Below, one piece after another: positions 55,104 to 63,664 of a stretch of DNA of 64,000 bases; the first letter of the stretch is position 1; the number at the start of each line of letters is the position of its first letter. Made by a program: the position numbers and the translations under genes. The stretch spans positions 124,001 through 188,000 of the forward strand of contig NZ_JOEY01000013.1 of the NCBI RefSeq assembly GCF_000718165.1, read 5' to 3'. Source of the DNA: Streptomyces fulvoviolaceus. Its GTDB lineage: Bacteria > Actinomycetota > Actinomycetes > Streptomycetales > Streptomycetaceae. The notes under the pieces were generated by a model. That model ran no database searches. It saw only the letters and a list, made by a program, of their open reading frames with translations, and was not told the origin of the DNA.

Positions 55104-55164
55104 CCATGGAGGTGATCCGGGGACGCCGTAAGGGTGCCTCGAGATGACTGAAGGAGCCGTTGCA

Positions 55165-56049
55165 ATGACGCAGCTTTCGGCTGCCCAGACCGGTCAGCAC
55201 GGTCAGAACACCACCTCCGACGGCAGCAAGGCGCTGTACGGAGGCAAGGGCACACGCCGTATCACCGTCCGCGACATCGCCCTCGCCAAGGAGCGGGGCG
55301 AGAAGTGGCCCATGCTCACGGCCTACGACTCGATGACCGCGTCCGTCTTCGACGAGTCCGGGATCCCCGTGATGCTCGTCGGCGACTCGGCGGGCAACTG
55401 CCACCTCGGGTACGAGACCACCGTGCCCGTCACCCTCGACGAGATGACGATGCTGTCGGCGGCCGTGGTGCGTGGCACGTCCCGCGCCCTGATCGTCGCC
55501 GACCTGCCCTTCGGGTCCTACCAGGAGGGGCCGGTGCAGGCGCTGCGCTCGGCGACCCGGCTGGTGAAGGAGGCCGGGGTCGGGGCGGTGAAGCTGGAGG
55601 GCGGCGAGCGTTCGCACGATCAGATCCGGCTGCTGGTGGAGTCCGGGATCCCGGTCATGGCGCACATCGGGCTGACCCCGCAGTCCGTCAACGCGATGGG
55701 CTATCGCGTGCAGGGGCGGGGCGAGGAAGCCGCCCAGCAGCTGCTGCGGGACGCGAAGGCCGTGCAGGACGCGGGGGCGTTCGCGGTGGTGCTGGAGCTG
55801 GTTCCGGCGGAGCTGGCGGCGGAGGTGACGCGTGTCCTCCACATCCCGACGGTCGGCATCGGCGCCGGAGCGGAGACGGATGCGCAGGTGCTGGTATGGA
55901 CCGACATGCTCGGTCTTACCGGCGGGCGGGTCCCCAAGTTCGTGAAGCAGTACGCGAATCTGCGTGAGGTGATGGGGAGCGCGGCGAAGGCGTTCGCGGA
56001 GGATGTCGTCGGCGGGACGTTCCCGCTCGAGGAGCACTCCGTCCACTAG
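55165..56049 (+). CDS. panB: 3-methyl-2-oxobutanoate hydroxymethyltransferase
   Basis: First enzyme of pantothenate synthesis: transfers a hydroxymethyl group from 5,10-methylenetetrahydrofolate to ketoisovalerate. It has 294 residues with a TIM barrel. Family motifs: MLTAYDSMTASVFDESGI, VGDSAGNCHLGYETT (Mg2+ Asp), KLEGGERSHDQIRLL, MAHIGLTPQSVNAMG, and IGAGAETDAQVLVWTDMLGL. The N-terminal 35 residues form an extra polar extension. ATG at 55165 has GAAGGAG 8 nt upstream; the ATG at 55144 lies before that site. Monocistronic here; panC is not adjacent. Confidence 0.95.
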   Translation: MTQLSAAQTGQHGQNTTSDGSKALYGGKGTRRITVRDIALAKERGEKWPMLTAYDSMTASVFDESGIPVMLVGDSAGNCHLGYETTVPVTLDEMTMLSAAVVRGTSRALIVADLPFGSYQEGPVQALRSATRLVKEAGVGAVKLEGGERSHDQIRLLVESGIPVMAHIGLTPQSVNAMGYRVQGRGEEAAQQLLRDAKAVQDAGAFAVVLELVPAELAAEVTRVLHIPTVGIGAGAETDAQVLVWTDMLGLTGGRVPKFVKQYANLREVMGSAAKAFAEDVVGGTFPLEEHSVH

Positions 56050-56106
56050 AGCCACAGTGGCACCAAGGCGGCCCGCCGATCTTCCCCCGTCGGCGGGCTG
56101 CTGCCA

Positions 56107-56300
56107 TTTTTTCTCGCCCCCGCCGCCCCTACCCGTCCCATCCTGGGGGCTGCCGCCCCCAGACCCCCGCTTCGGCCTGAACGGCCTCGTCCTCAAACGC
56201 CGGACAGGCTAAAAATTCAGCCCCTCCGGCGTTTGAGGAGCGGGGGTCCAGGGGGCAGAGCCCCCTGGGGATGGGACGGGTAGGGGCGGCGGGGGCGAGG
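56107..56300. repeat. dispersed repeat family 2, nested palindrome of about 190 bp
   Basis: Outer arms CGCCCCCGCCGCCCCTACCC (from 56115) and GGGTAGGGGCGGCGGGGGCG (to 56297) face each other. Inside are GGGGGCTGCCGCCCCC, an AGACCCCCGC arm, the CCTCAAACGCCGGAC / GTCCGGCGTTTGAGG-like pair, and GGGGGCAGAGCCCCC. The whole could fold as a branched hairpin. Confidence 0.85.
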
Positions 56301-56306
56301 AACGCA

Positions 56307-56358
56307 TGTCGGGGGTCTGTCGGTGGGTGTCGGCGGGCTGTCGGTGGTTTGTCGGTGG
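56307..56358 (+). promoter_or_regulatory. five TGTCGG direct repeats in helical phase
   Basis: TGTCGG begins at 56307, 56318, 56328, 56339 and 56350, i.e. every 10-11 bp; four of the copies read TGTCGG(T/C)GG. SARP regulators bind direct repeats of this spacing, and an AfsR/SARP gene lies at 58245-61817. Confidence 0.6.
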
Positions 56359-56378
56359 CCCCTGACACCGTCATCGGC

Positions 56379-57404
56379 ATGACGCGAATCGACAACAACC
56401 CCAACGGCGGGAGCATCGCCGTATCCGTGCGGGGGCTGGTCAAGCACTACGGCGAGACCAAGGCGCTGGACGGCGTCGACCTGGACGTGCGTGAGGGCAC
56501 CGTGATGGGTGTGCTCGGGCCGAACGGGGCCGGCAAGACCACCCTCGTACGGATACTGTCCACCCTCCTCGTCCCCGACGCCGGGCAGGCGACCGTCGCC
56601 GGCTACGACGTCGTACGGCAGCCGCGGCAGCTCAGGCGGGTCATCGGGCTCACCGGGCAGTACGCCTCCGTCGACGAGAAGCTCCCCGGCTGGGAGAACC
56701 TCTACATGATCGGGCGGCTGCTCGACCTGCCCCGCAAGGACGCCCGCGCAAGGGCCGACGAACTGCTGGAGCGGTTCTCGCTCACCGACGCGGCCAAGCG
56801 CCCGGCGAGCACGTACTCCGGCGGTATGCGGCGCCGGCTCGACCTCGCCGCGTCGATGATCGGGCACCCCGCTGTCCTCTTCCTGGACGAGCCCACCACC
56901 GGCCTGGACCCCCGCACCCGCAACGAGGTGTGGGACGAGGTCAAGCGGATGGTCGGGGAGGGGGTCACCGTCCTGCTCACCACGCAGTACATGGAGGAGG
57001 CCGAGCAGCTCGCCTCCGAGCTGACCGTCGTGGACCGCGGCCAGGTCATCGCGAACGGCGCCATCGAGGAGCTGAAGGCGAAGGTCGGCGGCCGCGCCCT
57101 GCGGGTCCGCCCGGCCGACCCCATGCAGCTGCGGCCGCTCGCCGCCGCGCTCGACGAGCTGGGCATCACCGGGCTCGCCACCACGACGGTGGACGCCGCC
57201 CGGGGCGACGTACTCGTGCCGATCCTCAGCGACGAACAGCTGACCGCCGTGGTCAACGCGGTCACCGCGCGCGGCATCACGCTCTCCTCCATCACCACCG
57301 AACTGCCCAGCCTGGACGAGGTGTTCCTGTCGCTCACCGGCCACCGTGCCAGTGCCCCGCAGGACGCCACGCCCGCCGACACCCGCGAGGAGGTCGCCGT
57401 ATGA
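56379..57404 (+). CDS. ABC exporter ATP-binding protein, DrrA type
   Basis: A 341-residue ATPase of the daunorubicin-resistance DrrA family. Walker A GPNGAGKTT (about 48-56), signature YSGGMRRRLDLA (about 147-158), Walker B VLFLDEPTTGLDP, H-loop replaced by LLTTQYMEEAE with Gln as typical for DrrA. A C-terminal domain (about 240-325) includes LPSLDEVFLSLTGH. ATG at 56379 was chosen; it starts 21 bp after the phased repeats and has no strong Shine-Dalgarno, so translation from a near-leaderless mRNA is possible. The stop overlaps the permease ATG. Likely expels a lipophilic drug or lipid. Confidence 0.9.
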   Translation: MTRIDNNPNGGSIAVSVRGLVKHYGETKALDGVDLDVREGTVMGVLGPNGAGKTTLVRILSTLLVPDAGQATVAGYDVVRQPRQLRRVIGLTGQYASVDEKLPGWENLYMIGRLLDLPRKDARARADELLERFSLTDAAKRPASTYSGGMRRRLDLAASMIGHPAVLFLDEPTTGLDPRTRNEVWDEVKRMVGEGVTVLLTTQYMEEAEQLASELTVVDRGQVIANGAIEELKAKVGGRALRVRPADPMQLRPLAAALDELGITGLATTTVDAARGDVLVPILSDEQLTAVVNAVTARGITLSSITTELPSLDEVFLSLTGHRASAPQDATPADTREEVAV

Positions 57405-58213
57405 GCGCCGCCACTGCCACCGTCACCGCCGACGCCCGCATCCCGCTGCGCGGTCATCTGCGCCACACCGGTGCCCTCGTCCGCCGCAACCTGCTGTGGA
57501 TCCGGCAGGACCCGGAGTCGATGTTCGACGCCATCCTCTTTCCGGTCATCTTCACCCTGCTGTTCGTGTACGTCTTCGGCGGCTCCATCGGGCAGTCGCT
57601 CGGCGGCGGACAGGAGGCGTACGTGCAGTACGTCGTGCCGGGCCTGATGGCCATGATGGGCATGAACATGGCTCAGGGCGTCGGCACCGGCTTCAACACG
57701 GACTTCAACTCCGGTGTCATGGACCGCTTCCGGTCCCTGCCGATCGGCCGCGGCTCGGTGCTGTTCGCGAAGATCGCGGTCGAGGTGCTGCGGATGCTGT
57801 TCGCGACCGTGATCCTGATGATCGTCGGTGTCCTCGTGGGCTTCGACATCACCAACTGGGCCGGTCTGCTTGCCTCCGTGGGGCTGTCCGCGGTGTTCGG
57901 CTCGGCGCTGATGTGGGTGTTCCTCACGCTCGGCGTGATCATGAAGAGCGCGCAGTCCGTGCAGGCGATGGGCTTCCTGGTGCTGATGCCGCTGCAGTTC
58001 GGCTCGTCGATCTTCGCGCCGACCCAGTCGATGCCGGGCTGGTTGCAGGCGTTCACCGACTACAACCCGCTCTCCGCGCTCGCGGACTCGGCCCGCGGCC
58101 TGATGGTGGGCGGCCCGGTGGCACACGACCTGTGGCTGACCCTCGGCTGGTCGGCGGCGATCACGGCGGTGATGGCGCCGGTCGCCATCCACAAGTTCCG
58201 CACCAAGAACTGA
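57401..58213 (+). CDS. ABC exporter permease, DrrB type (ABC-2)
   Basis: A 270-residue membrane protein with six helices. The N-terminal cytoplasmic part RRNLLWIRQDPESMFDAILFP leads into helix 1, and the family box FRSLPIGRGSVLFAKI lies near residue 112. It ends at KFRTKN. ATG at 57401 overlaps the DrrA-like stop (ATGA), as in all drrAB pairs. Together they should form an efflux pump. It converges with the SARP regulator, 31 bp between stops. Confidence 0.9.
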   Translation: MSAATATVTADARIPLRGHLRHTGALVRRNLLWIRQDPESMFDAILFPVIFTLLFVYVFGGSIGQSLGGGQEAYVQYVVPGLMAMMGMNMAQGVGTGFNTDFNSGVMDRFRSLPIGRGSVLFAKIAVEVLRMLFATVILMIVGVLVGFDITNWAGLLASVGLSAVFGSALMWVFLTLGVIMKSAQSVQAMGFLVLMPLQFGSSIFAPTQSMPGWLQAFTDYNPLSALADSARGLMVGGPVAHDLWLTLGWSAAITAVMAPVAIHKFRTKN

Positions 58214-58244
58214 CCCCGGCCGGCCTACGACACGTCGGTCCGCG

Positions 58245-61200
58245 TCAGACCAGGGCGGCGGCCTCCTCCACGGAGAGGCCGCCGCCTTCCGTGTACGCGG
58301 CCTCGTACGCCTCGTCGCCGAGTACCGCGCGCAGGGCCCGCTTGGCCCTGGTGTACATCTCGCGCTCGACGGTCGTCGCGACATGGCCGGGCGGCAGCTG
58401 CGCGTCCCCGGCGCCGACGCACCGGGCGCCGTCGCGGGCGCGGCTGCCGCCGTCGAGGGCGGCGAGGGCGACCGCGGCGATGTGCAGGTACATGGTGCGC
58501 ATGTGGGGGGCGATGGCCTGGGACAGCGGGTCCTGGGCCTTCTCCAGTGCCCGGCGGGCCTTGTCCAGGCACTCCTCGTGGCGGCCGTCGACCGCCTCCA
58601 GCCAGGCCTCCGAGCCGAGGATGAAGGCGTCGAAGATGACGAAGTGGGAGATGGCGAACTGCTCGCGCAGCAGCCGGAGTTGCTCGCGCGCCTCGAGGAT
58701 GCGGCCGGTCAGACCGAGCCGGGCGGCGAGGAACATCCGGGCGGCGGGCATCGCCTCGTTGCTGCCCCCACCGTCCTGCCGGTCGATCACCCCGCGCAGC
58801 AGGAGTTCGCCGCGCTCCGCCTCTCCGGTCTCCAGCAGGGCGCTGCCCAGACGGGCGCTCAGCACCGCCACCTGGGCACGGGCGCCGAGCCGTTCGGCCC
58901 GCTCGATCGCCGCCTCGTAGTCGGCGACGGCCGCCTCCCACTCGCCCTTGCGTTCGTCGGCCTCGGCGCGTGCGGCGAGGGCGTCGGCGGTGCCCCACAG
59001 GTCCTCGAGGCGCTCGTAGATCTCCAGCGACTCCTCGGCGTCGCGGGTGGCGTCGCCCGCCCAGTCGCTGCGGTTGGCGAGGATGTTGGCGCGCATCTGG
59101 AGGGAGGCGGCGAGCTCCCACTCGTAGCCGGGCGTGCTGCGGCAGGTGTCCACGGTGGCGTCGATGACGGTGCGCAGCCGCTCCATGTTCCCGGTGAGCA
59201 TGACGGCGAAGAACCACAGGTAGCCGGGGCTGCGGCAGGTCTGCGGCATGCCGGGCTCATAGGTCTCGGTGATGGCGCGCAGTTTCGCCTGCGCCTGCGG
59301 GGTCTGCCAGGCGTCCAACTCGGTGTCCATGGAGGCGAGATGGACGAGGTGGAGGTCGCGCCGGGCCTCTTCGAGGAGCTCGCCGGTCCACGGGGGCGGG
59401 CCGTCCGTGCAGCGTTCCCACACCGGTTCGGCGCGGCGGACGGGCTCAGCGAAGGGGTCAGGGCCGAGGGCCATGACCTCGCGGGACCAGTTGCGGGACT
59501 CGATGCGCAGGTCACGCATCTGCCAGTACCGGGCCAGCGACAGGATCAGACACAGCCCTTCCTGCTCGTCACGCTCGGCGACGGCCCGGCGCAGGGCGGT
59601 GCGGAGGTTCTCGTACTCGCGCTCCAGCAGTTCGATGGCGGCGAGCTGGCCGGGGCCGCGCAGCAACGGGTCGGTGGCGCGGGCGAGTTCGCGGTAGTAC
59701 GTCAGATGCGCGCGCTCGGTCTCCGTACGCCGCCCCGCCTCGTCGAGCCGCTCGCCCGCGTACTCGGCGACGGTTTCGAGGAGCCGGTAGCGCATCGCGC
59801 CGTCGCCCGAAGGGGCCGCCACCACAAGGGACTTGTCGACCAGCGAGCCGAGCGCGTCCAGGACGGCCGGCCCGCACACGGCCTCGGCGGCGGCGAGGTC
59901 ACAGCCGCCGGCGAAGACGGACAGGCGTGGCAGCACGTCCCGTTCGCCTTCGTCCAACAGCTCCCAGGACCAGTCGACGACGGCTCTCAGCGTCTGCTGA
60001 CGCGGCAGAACGGTACGGCTGCCGGAGGTGAGCAGCCGGAAGCGGTCGTCGAGCCGGTCGGCGATCTGACGTGGCGTCAACATCCGTAGCCGGGCGGCCG
60101 CGAGCTCGATGGCGAGCGGCAGACCGTCGAGCCGCCGGCAGATCTCGGCACAGGCCTCGGGGTCGTCCTCGACCCGGAAGCCGGGACGGGCAGCGGCACC
60201 GCGGTCGGCGAGCAGCCGCAGGGCGACCGGCTCGGGCAGCGGCTCCACCGGTCGCAGCAACTCCCCCGGTACGCCCAGGGGTTCACGGCTGGTGGCCAGC
60301 ACCGTCAGCCCCGGGCAGCGCTCCAGCAGCTCCTCGACGAGCCGGGCGGCCGCGTCCACGACATGCTCGCAGTTGTCGAGGACGATCAGCATCCGCCGCC
60401 TGCCGCAGTGCTCGGCGAGCCGCTCGACGGGATCGTCGTGCCGCTCGGTCCCGGCCCGCAGCGCCTCCGCCCCGGCGCCGTACAGCACGGTCTCGCGCGC
60501 TCCGACGGCGGTCAGCACGGCCTCCGGTACAGCCTCGGGGTCGTCGACGGGCGCGAGCTCGGCCAGCCACACCCCGCCCCGGACCGCGTCCCGCACGGTC
60601 TCCGCGGCCTCCTGCGACAACCGCGTCTTCCCGGCCCCACCAGGCCCGAGCAGCGTCACGAGCCGGGCCGCGGCGAGGTCGCCCCGGATGGTCTCGATGT
60701 CGGCCTCGCGTCCGACGAAGGAGGTGAGACGGGCGCGGAGGTTGCCCGGCGGGGTGGGGAGGGGGTCGGCGGCGGGAGTGGGGGCGGCGGATCCGAGGGC
60801 CGCGTCGGCGGGGACGCCCGTCCCGTCACCTGAGGGGCCGCGATCGCTCGCCGACCCGGGCGGCGGGGCGGACTCGCCCGTGCCGGGGACTGCAGTGCCC
60901 GCCCCGGAGGCGCCGGGCGTCCCGGCGGTCCGGGAGTCCGAGTCCTGCCGCCACCCGCCCGCGCCGACGCCGGGCCGCGGGTCGAGGCCGCCGGGCCGTG
61001 CGGCCTCCTGTGCCCCGCTCCTCCCCCACTGCCGCTGCCACTGCCCGTCCGCAGCCCCGCCGCCGCCCCGTCCGGCCGCACCCGGCGTCTGCGGATGGAG
61101 CAACTCCCCGTGCAGCGCCCTCAGTTCCGGCCCCGGGTCCGCCCCGAGCTGCTCCGCCAGCAGCTGTCGTACGTCCTCGTAGGCGGCCAGGGCCTCCGCC

Positions 61201-61817
61201 GTGCGGCCCGCGTCGCGCAGGGCGCGCAGGCGCAGGGTCTGGAGGGACTCGTCCAGGGGGTGGCTGTCGCACAGGGCGGTCAGTTCGGGCAGGGACTGCT
61301 CGGCGTGGCCGAGGGCGAGGGCGGCGGTGTGGCGGGCCCGCAGCGCGTCGAGGCGCCTGGTCTCCCAGCGGGCCGCCTCGGCGGTGCGGTCGGGGAGGTC
61401 GGCGAGGGCGGGCCCGCGCCACAGGGCAAGGGCGTCGTCGAGGACGCCGGCCGCCTTGGCCGGGTCGCCGTCGGCCAGGGCGCGCGTGCCGTCGCCGGCC
61501 AGCCGCTCGAAACGGTGCAGATCGATGTCGTCCGGCGCGGCGGTCAGCCGGTAGCCGCCGTCCACCGAGGCGACCGCGTCCGCGCCGAGCGCCCGGCGCA
61601 GCCGGCCCACCAGCGCCTGCAGCGCACCCGTCGCGTCGGCGGGCGGATCCGCGTCCCACACCTCGTCCACCAGGACGCTCGCCGGAACGGTGCGGCCGGG
61701 GCGCAGGGCGAGAACGGTCAGCAGGGCACGCAGCCGCGCGCCGCCGACCGGGACGGACGTACCGTCGGGACGGAGTACCTGGGTGGTGCCGAGGATGCGA
61801 TAGCGCACGGGGTCCAT
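58245..61817 (-). CDS. AfsR/SARP family transcriptional activator with NB-ARC and TPR domains
   Basis: A 1190-residue regulator. Order: OmpR-like winged helix (about 1-90, LRALLTVLALRPGRTVPASV), bacterial transcriptional activation domain (about 95-245), a Gly/Pro/Ala-rich linker (about 246-355), NB-ARC ATPase with Walker A LLGPGGAGKTRL (about 386-397) and LIVLDNCEHV, a winged-helix/ARC2 segment, and TPR-like helices (about 720-1150). AfsR-type proteins activate secondary-metabolite or efflux genes after ATP or phosphorylation input. ATG at 61817. No kinase or biosynthetic cluster is nearby; the adjacent DrrAB-type exporter is the best candidate target. Confidence 0.92.
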   Translation of the reverse strand: MDPVRYRILGTTQVLRPDGTSVPVGGARLRALLTVLALRPGRTVPASVLVDEVWDADPPADATGALQALVGRLRRALGADAVASVDGGYRLTAAPDDIDLHRFERLAGDGTRALADGDPAKAAGVLDDALALWRGPALADLPDRTAEAARWETRRLDALRARHTAALALGHAEQSLPELTALCDSHPLDESLQTLRLRALRDAGRTAEALAAYEDVRQLLAEQLGADPGPELRALHGELLHPQTPGAAGRGGGGAADGQWQRQWGRSGAQEAARPGGLDPRPGVGAGGWRQDSDSRTAGTPGASGAGTAVPGTGESAPPPGSASDRGPSGDGTGVPADAALGSAAPTPAADPLPTPPGNLRARLTSFVGREADIETIRGDLAAARLVTLLGPGGAGKTRLSQEAAETVRDAVRGGVWLAELAPVDDPEAVPEAVLTAVGARETVLYGAGAEALRAGTERHDDPVERLAEHCGRRRMLIVLDNCEHVVDAAARLVEELLERCPGLTVLATSREPLGVPGELLRPVEPLPEPVALRLLADRGAAARPGFRVEDDPEACAEICRRLDGLPLAIELAAARLRMLTPRQIADRLDDRFRLLTSGSRTVLPRQQTLRAVVDWSWELLDEGERDVLPRLSVFAGGCDLAAAEAVCGPAVLDALGSLVDKSLVVAAPSGDGAMRYRLLETVAEYAGERLDEAGRRTETERAHLTYYRELARATDPLLRGPGQLAAIELLEREYENLRTALRRAVAERDEQEGLCLILSLARYWQMRDLRIESRNWSREVMALGPDPFAEPVRRAEPVWERCTDGPPPWTGELLEEARRDLHLVHLASMDTELDAWQTPQAQAKLRAITETYEPGMPQTCRSPGYLWFFAVMLTGNMERLRTVIDATVDTCRSTPGYEWELAASLQMRANILANRSDWAGDATRDAEESLEIYERLEDLWGTADALAARAEADERKGEWEAAVADYEAAIERAERLGARAQVAVLSARLGSALLETGEAERGELLLRGVIDRQDGGGSNEAMPAARMFLAARLGLTGRILEAREQLRLLREQFAISHFVIFDAFILGSEAWLEAVDGRHEECLDKARRALEKAQDPLSQAIAPHMRTMYLHIAAVALAALDGGSRARDGARCVGAGDAQLPPGHVATTVEREMYTRAKRALRAVLGDEAYEAAYTEGGGLSVEEAAALV

Positions 61818-61874
61818 TGTCTCTGGTGGCGTAGGGGCCGGTCACGGGGTTCCCGGGGCAGGGGTGTCGGCTGA

Positions 61875-62504
61875 TCAGCTCCTGCTCAGCGTGGCCAGCA
61901 GGGCGGCGAGGGCGCCGTCCGGGAGGCCCTCGGTCTCCGCGCCCTGGGCGGCCCCCTCATGGGAGATCCCGCAGGCCTCGCGGACGGCGTACGACAGCCA
62001 CGAGTCGGTGTCCGGGACCTCCAGGGTGGCCACGACGCCCGCGTCGGACCGCTCGCGTCCGCCGCCGAACCACTTCGGGCACTCGTCCACCGACCGCAGC
62101 CACCGTCGCCCGGGCACCGGCTCCCACGTGCCCGGTCCGTTCTCACCGTACGCCTGGGTCACGACCTGGAGGCACCGCACCCGGCCGCGGACCTCGGGCA
62201 GCCTGCCGCCGTGCGTCTCGACGGTGAGAAGGCCGACGCGACGGATCCGGTCCCCCGGCCCCACCCCTTCGGGCAGCCCGACGACGAGGCCGCTCTCCTC
62301 GCGCAGCACCCGCCCCGACCCCTCGTCGCCCCGCACCTCGTCCACCGGCCCTGCGATCTTCGTGAGCTGGTCGTGCCAGCCGCCGCCCAACACGTCGTCC
62401 GCGTCGCTGAACAGCAGCGGCCAGCTCACCTCGTCCCCCACCGAGAACGGCGTACCGCAGCACTCCATCTGCCAGTCCGCGTAGAACACATGCCAAAGCC
62501 CCAT
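61875..62504 (-). CDS. DUF6578-like hypothetical protein
   Basis: A 209-residue soluble protein of a type frequent in Streptomyces. The N-terminus GLWHVFYADWQMECCGTPFS and the next SVGDEVSWPLLF are the recognisable start, with two adjacent cysteines. A middle Arg/Val-rich beta region leads to ECPKWFGGG and an acidic end. No known activity. ATG at 62504 has GGAAGG 7 nt upstream; an ATG at 62519 would put that site inside the gene. It is divergent from the site-2 protease gene. Confidence 0.72.
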   Translation of the reverse strand: MGLWHVFYADWQMECCGTPFSVGDEVSWPLLFSDADDVLGGGWHDQLTKIAGPVDEVRGDEGSGRVLREESGLVVGLPEGVGPGDRIRRVGLLTVETHGGRLPEVRGRVRCLQVVTQAYGENGPGTWEPVPGRRWLRSVDECPKWFGGGRERSDAGVVATLEVPDTDSWLSYAVREACGISHEGAAQGAETEGLPDGALAALLATLSRS

Positions 62505-62609
62505 GGGACCACCTTCCATGGAACCCACGCCCCATCGCGAGACGTTTTCCCCGTACGCCCGGTACCGTCGGGCAGTCCCACCGCGCGCACGCACCGTCCA
62601 GGGAGCCCC

Positions 62610-63410
62610 ATGACCACCGCGACCAGCCGCCGCAGCGACCGGCGTATCAGCCCCGTCTTCATCGGGATCCTCGCGGTCACGGCGGTGACGGGCTGGGCCA
62701 CCTGGACCGGCTTTGCCGAGAAGCCCGGTGTGGCCGTGTTCCTGTTCGTGACGGCCGCGTGGATCGTCTCCCTCTGCCTGCACGAGTACGCGCACGCCCG
62801 CACGGCCCTGCACAGCGGTGACATCACCGTGGGATCGAAGGGCTACCTGAGCCTCAATCCTCTCGCCTACACCCACGCCCTACTGAGCATCGTGCTCCCG
62901 GTGATCTTCGTGATCATGGGGGGCATCGGTCTGCCGGGCGGTGCCGTCTTCATCGAACGGGGCCGGATCCGGGGCCGCTGGCGGCACAGCCTGATCTCCG
63001 CGGCGGGCCCGCTGACGAACGTCCTGTTCGCGGTCGTCTGCACGGCGCCGTTCTGGCTGGACGCGCTCGACGGGGTGCCGGCCGACTTCCGGTTCGCGCT
63101 GGCGTTCCTGGCGTTGCTCCAGGTCACGGCCGCGCTGCTGAACTTCCTGCCCGTGCCCGGCCTGGACGGCTACGGGGTCATCGAGCCCTGGCTGTCGTAC
63201 AACGTCAAGCGCCAGGTGGAGCCGTTCGCGCCGTTCGGCCTGCTGTTCGTGTTCGCGCTGCTGTTCGTGCCGCAGATCAACAGCGCGTTCTTCGACGTCA
63301 TCGACTCGGTACTGAGCAGCCTGGGGATCAGCGACTTCGAGACGTACTGCGGCCAGGACCTCTACCGCTTCTGGCAGAGCTCGAACGAGTTCTGCTCCGT
63401 CAGCCCGTGA
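62610..63410 (+). CDS. site-2 protease family membrane metallopeptidase (M50)
   Basis: A 266-residue intramembrane protease-like protein with about six helices. The zinc motif is CLHEYAHART (His58, Glu59, His62), and the third ligand is in NFLPVPGLDGYG near residue 186. It lacks PDZ and CBS domains, so it belongs to the minimal group. It could release a membrane-bound regulator by cleavage inside the bilayer, or simply turn over signal remnants. ATG at 62610 follows GGGAGCCCC. Its stop overlaps a small convergent gene by 11 bp. Confidence 0.9.
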   Translation: MTTATSRRSDRRISPVFIGILAVTAVTGWATWTGFAEKPGVAVFLFVTAAWIVSLCLHEYAHARTALHSGDITVGSKGYLSLNPLAYTHALLSIVLPVIFVIMGGIGLPGGAVFIERGRIRGRWRHSLISAAGPLTNVLFAVVCTAPFWLDALDGVPADFRFALAFLALLQVTAALLNFLPVPGLDGYGVIEPWLSYNVKRQVEPFAPFGLLFVFALLFVPQINSAFFDVIDSVLSSLGISDFETYCGQDLYRFWQSSNEFCSVSP

Positions 63411-63579
63411 CGGACTTCCGATCCTTCTCGCGCTTCACGTAGTACCAGCACATGTTGGACGAGAGGCCCGCGAGCAGCACCCACACGATCCCCAGCAGGT
63501 TGCCCTGGACGAAGGAGACGACCGCCGCGGCCACGGCCAGGAGGCAGACGACGAGGGCGTAGAGGGCGAGGCGGGGCAT
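63400..63579 (-). CDS. small membrane protein, two helices
   Basis: A 59-residue protein. Two hydrophobic segments (about 3-21 and 27-45) are joined by a short loop (FVQGN) and end in a basic tail (YYVKREKDRKSVTG), giving a helical hairpin with both ends inside. ATG at 63579 (MPRLALYAL) has GGAG 12 nt upstream; the longer frame to 63651 is unconvincing. Widespread hypothetical in Streptomyces; no role assigned. Confidence 0.62.
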   Translation of the reverse strand: MPRLALYALVVCLLAVAAAVVSFVQGNLLGIVWVLLAGLSSNMCWYYVKREKDRKSVTG

Positions 63580-63664
63580 GGGGGCGGTTCTCCTGTCGGG
63601 GGACACTGCTTGCACTACCGGTACTGCTCTGCGCCGACCAGTGTCCCCCATCCTCCTGCCCGAC

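Larger units (their letters stand above)
56050..56378. other. 329-bp intergenic region between panB and the ABC exporter
   Basis: No gene. Holds a family 2 palindromic repeat (56107-56300), then five helically phased repeats (56307-56358) just before the ABC gene. The panB terminator may be GCCCGCCGATCTTCCCCCGT/GGCGGGC (56081-56100). Confidence 0.75.

Noticed and set aside
58245..61817. SARP gene as the pathway regulator of an antibiotic cluster in this window
   Set aside because: No polyketide, peptide or terpene synthase genes are seen; only an exporter pair is adjacent.
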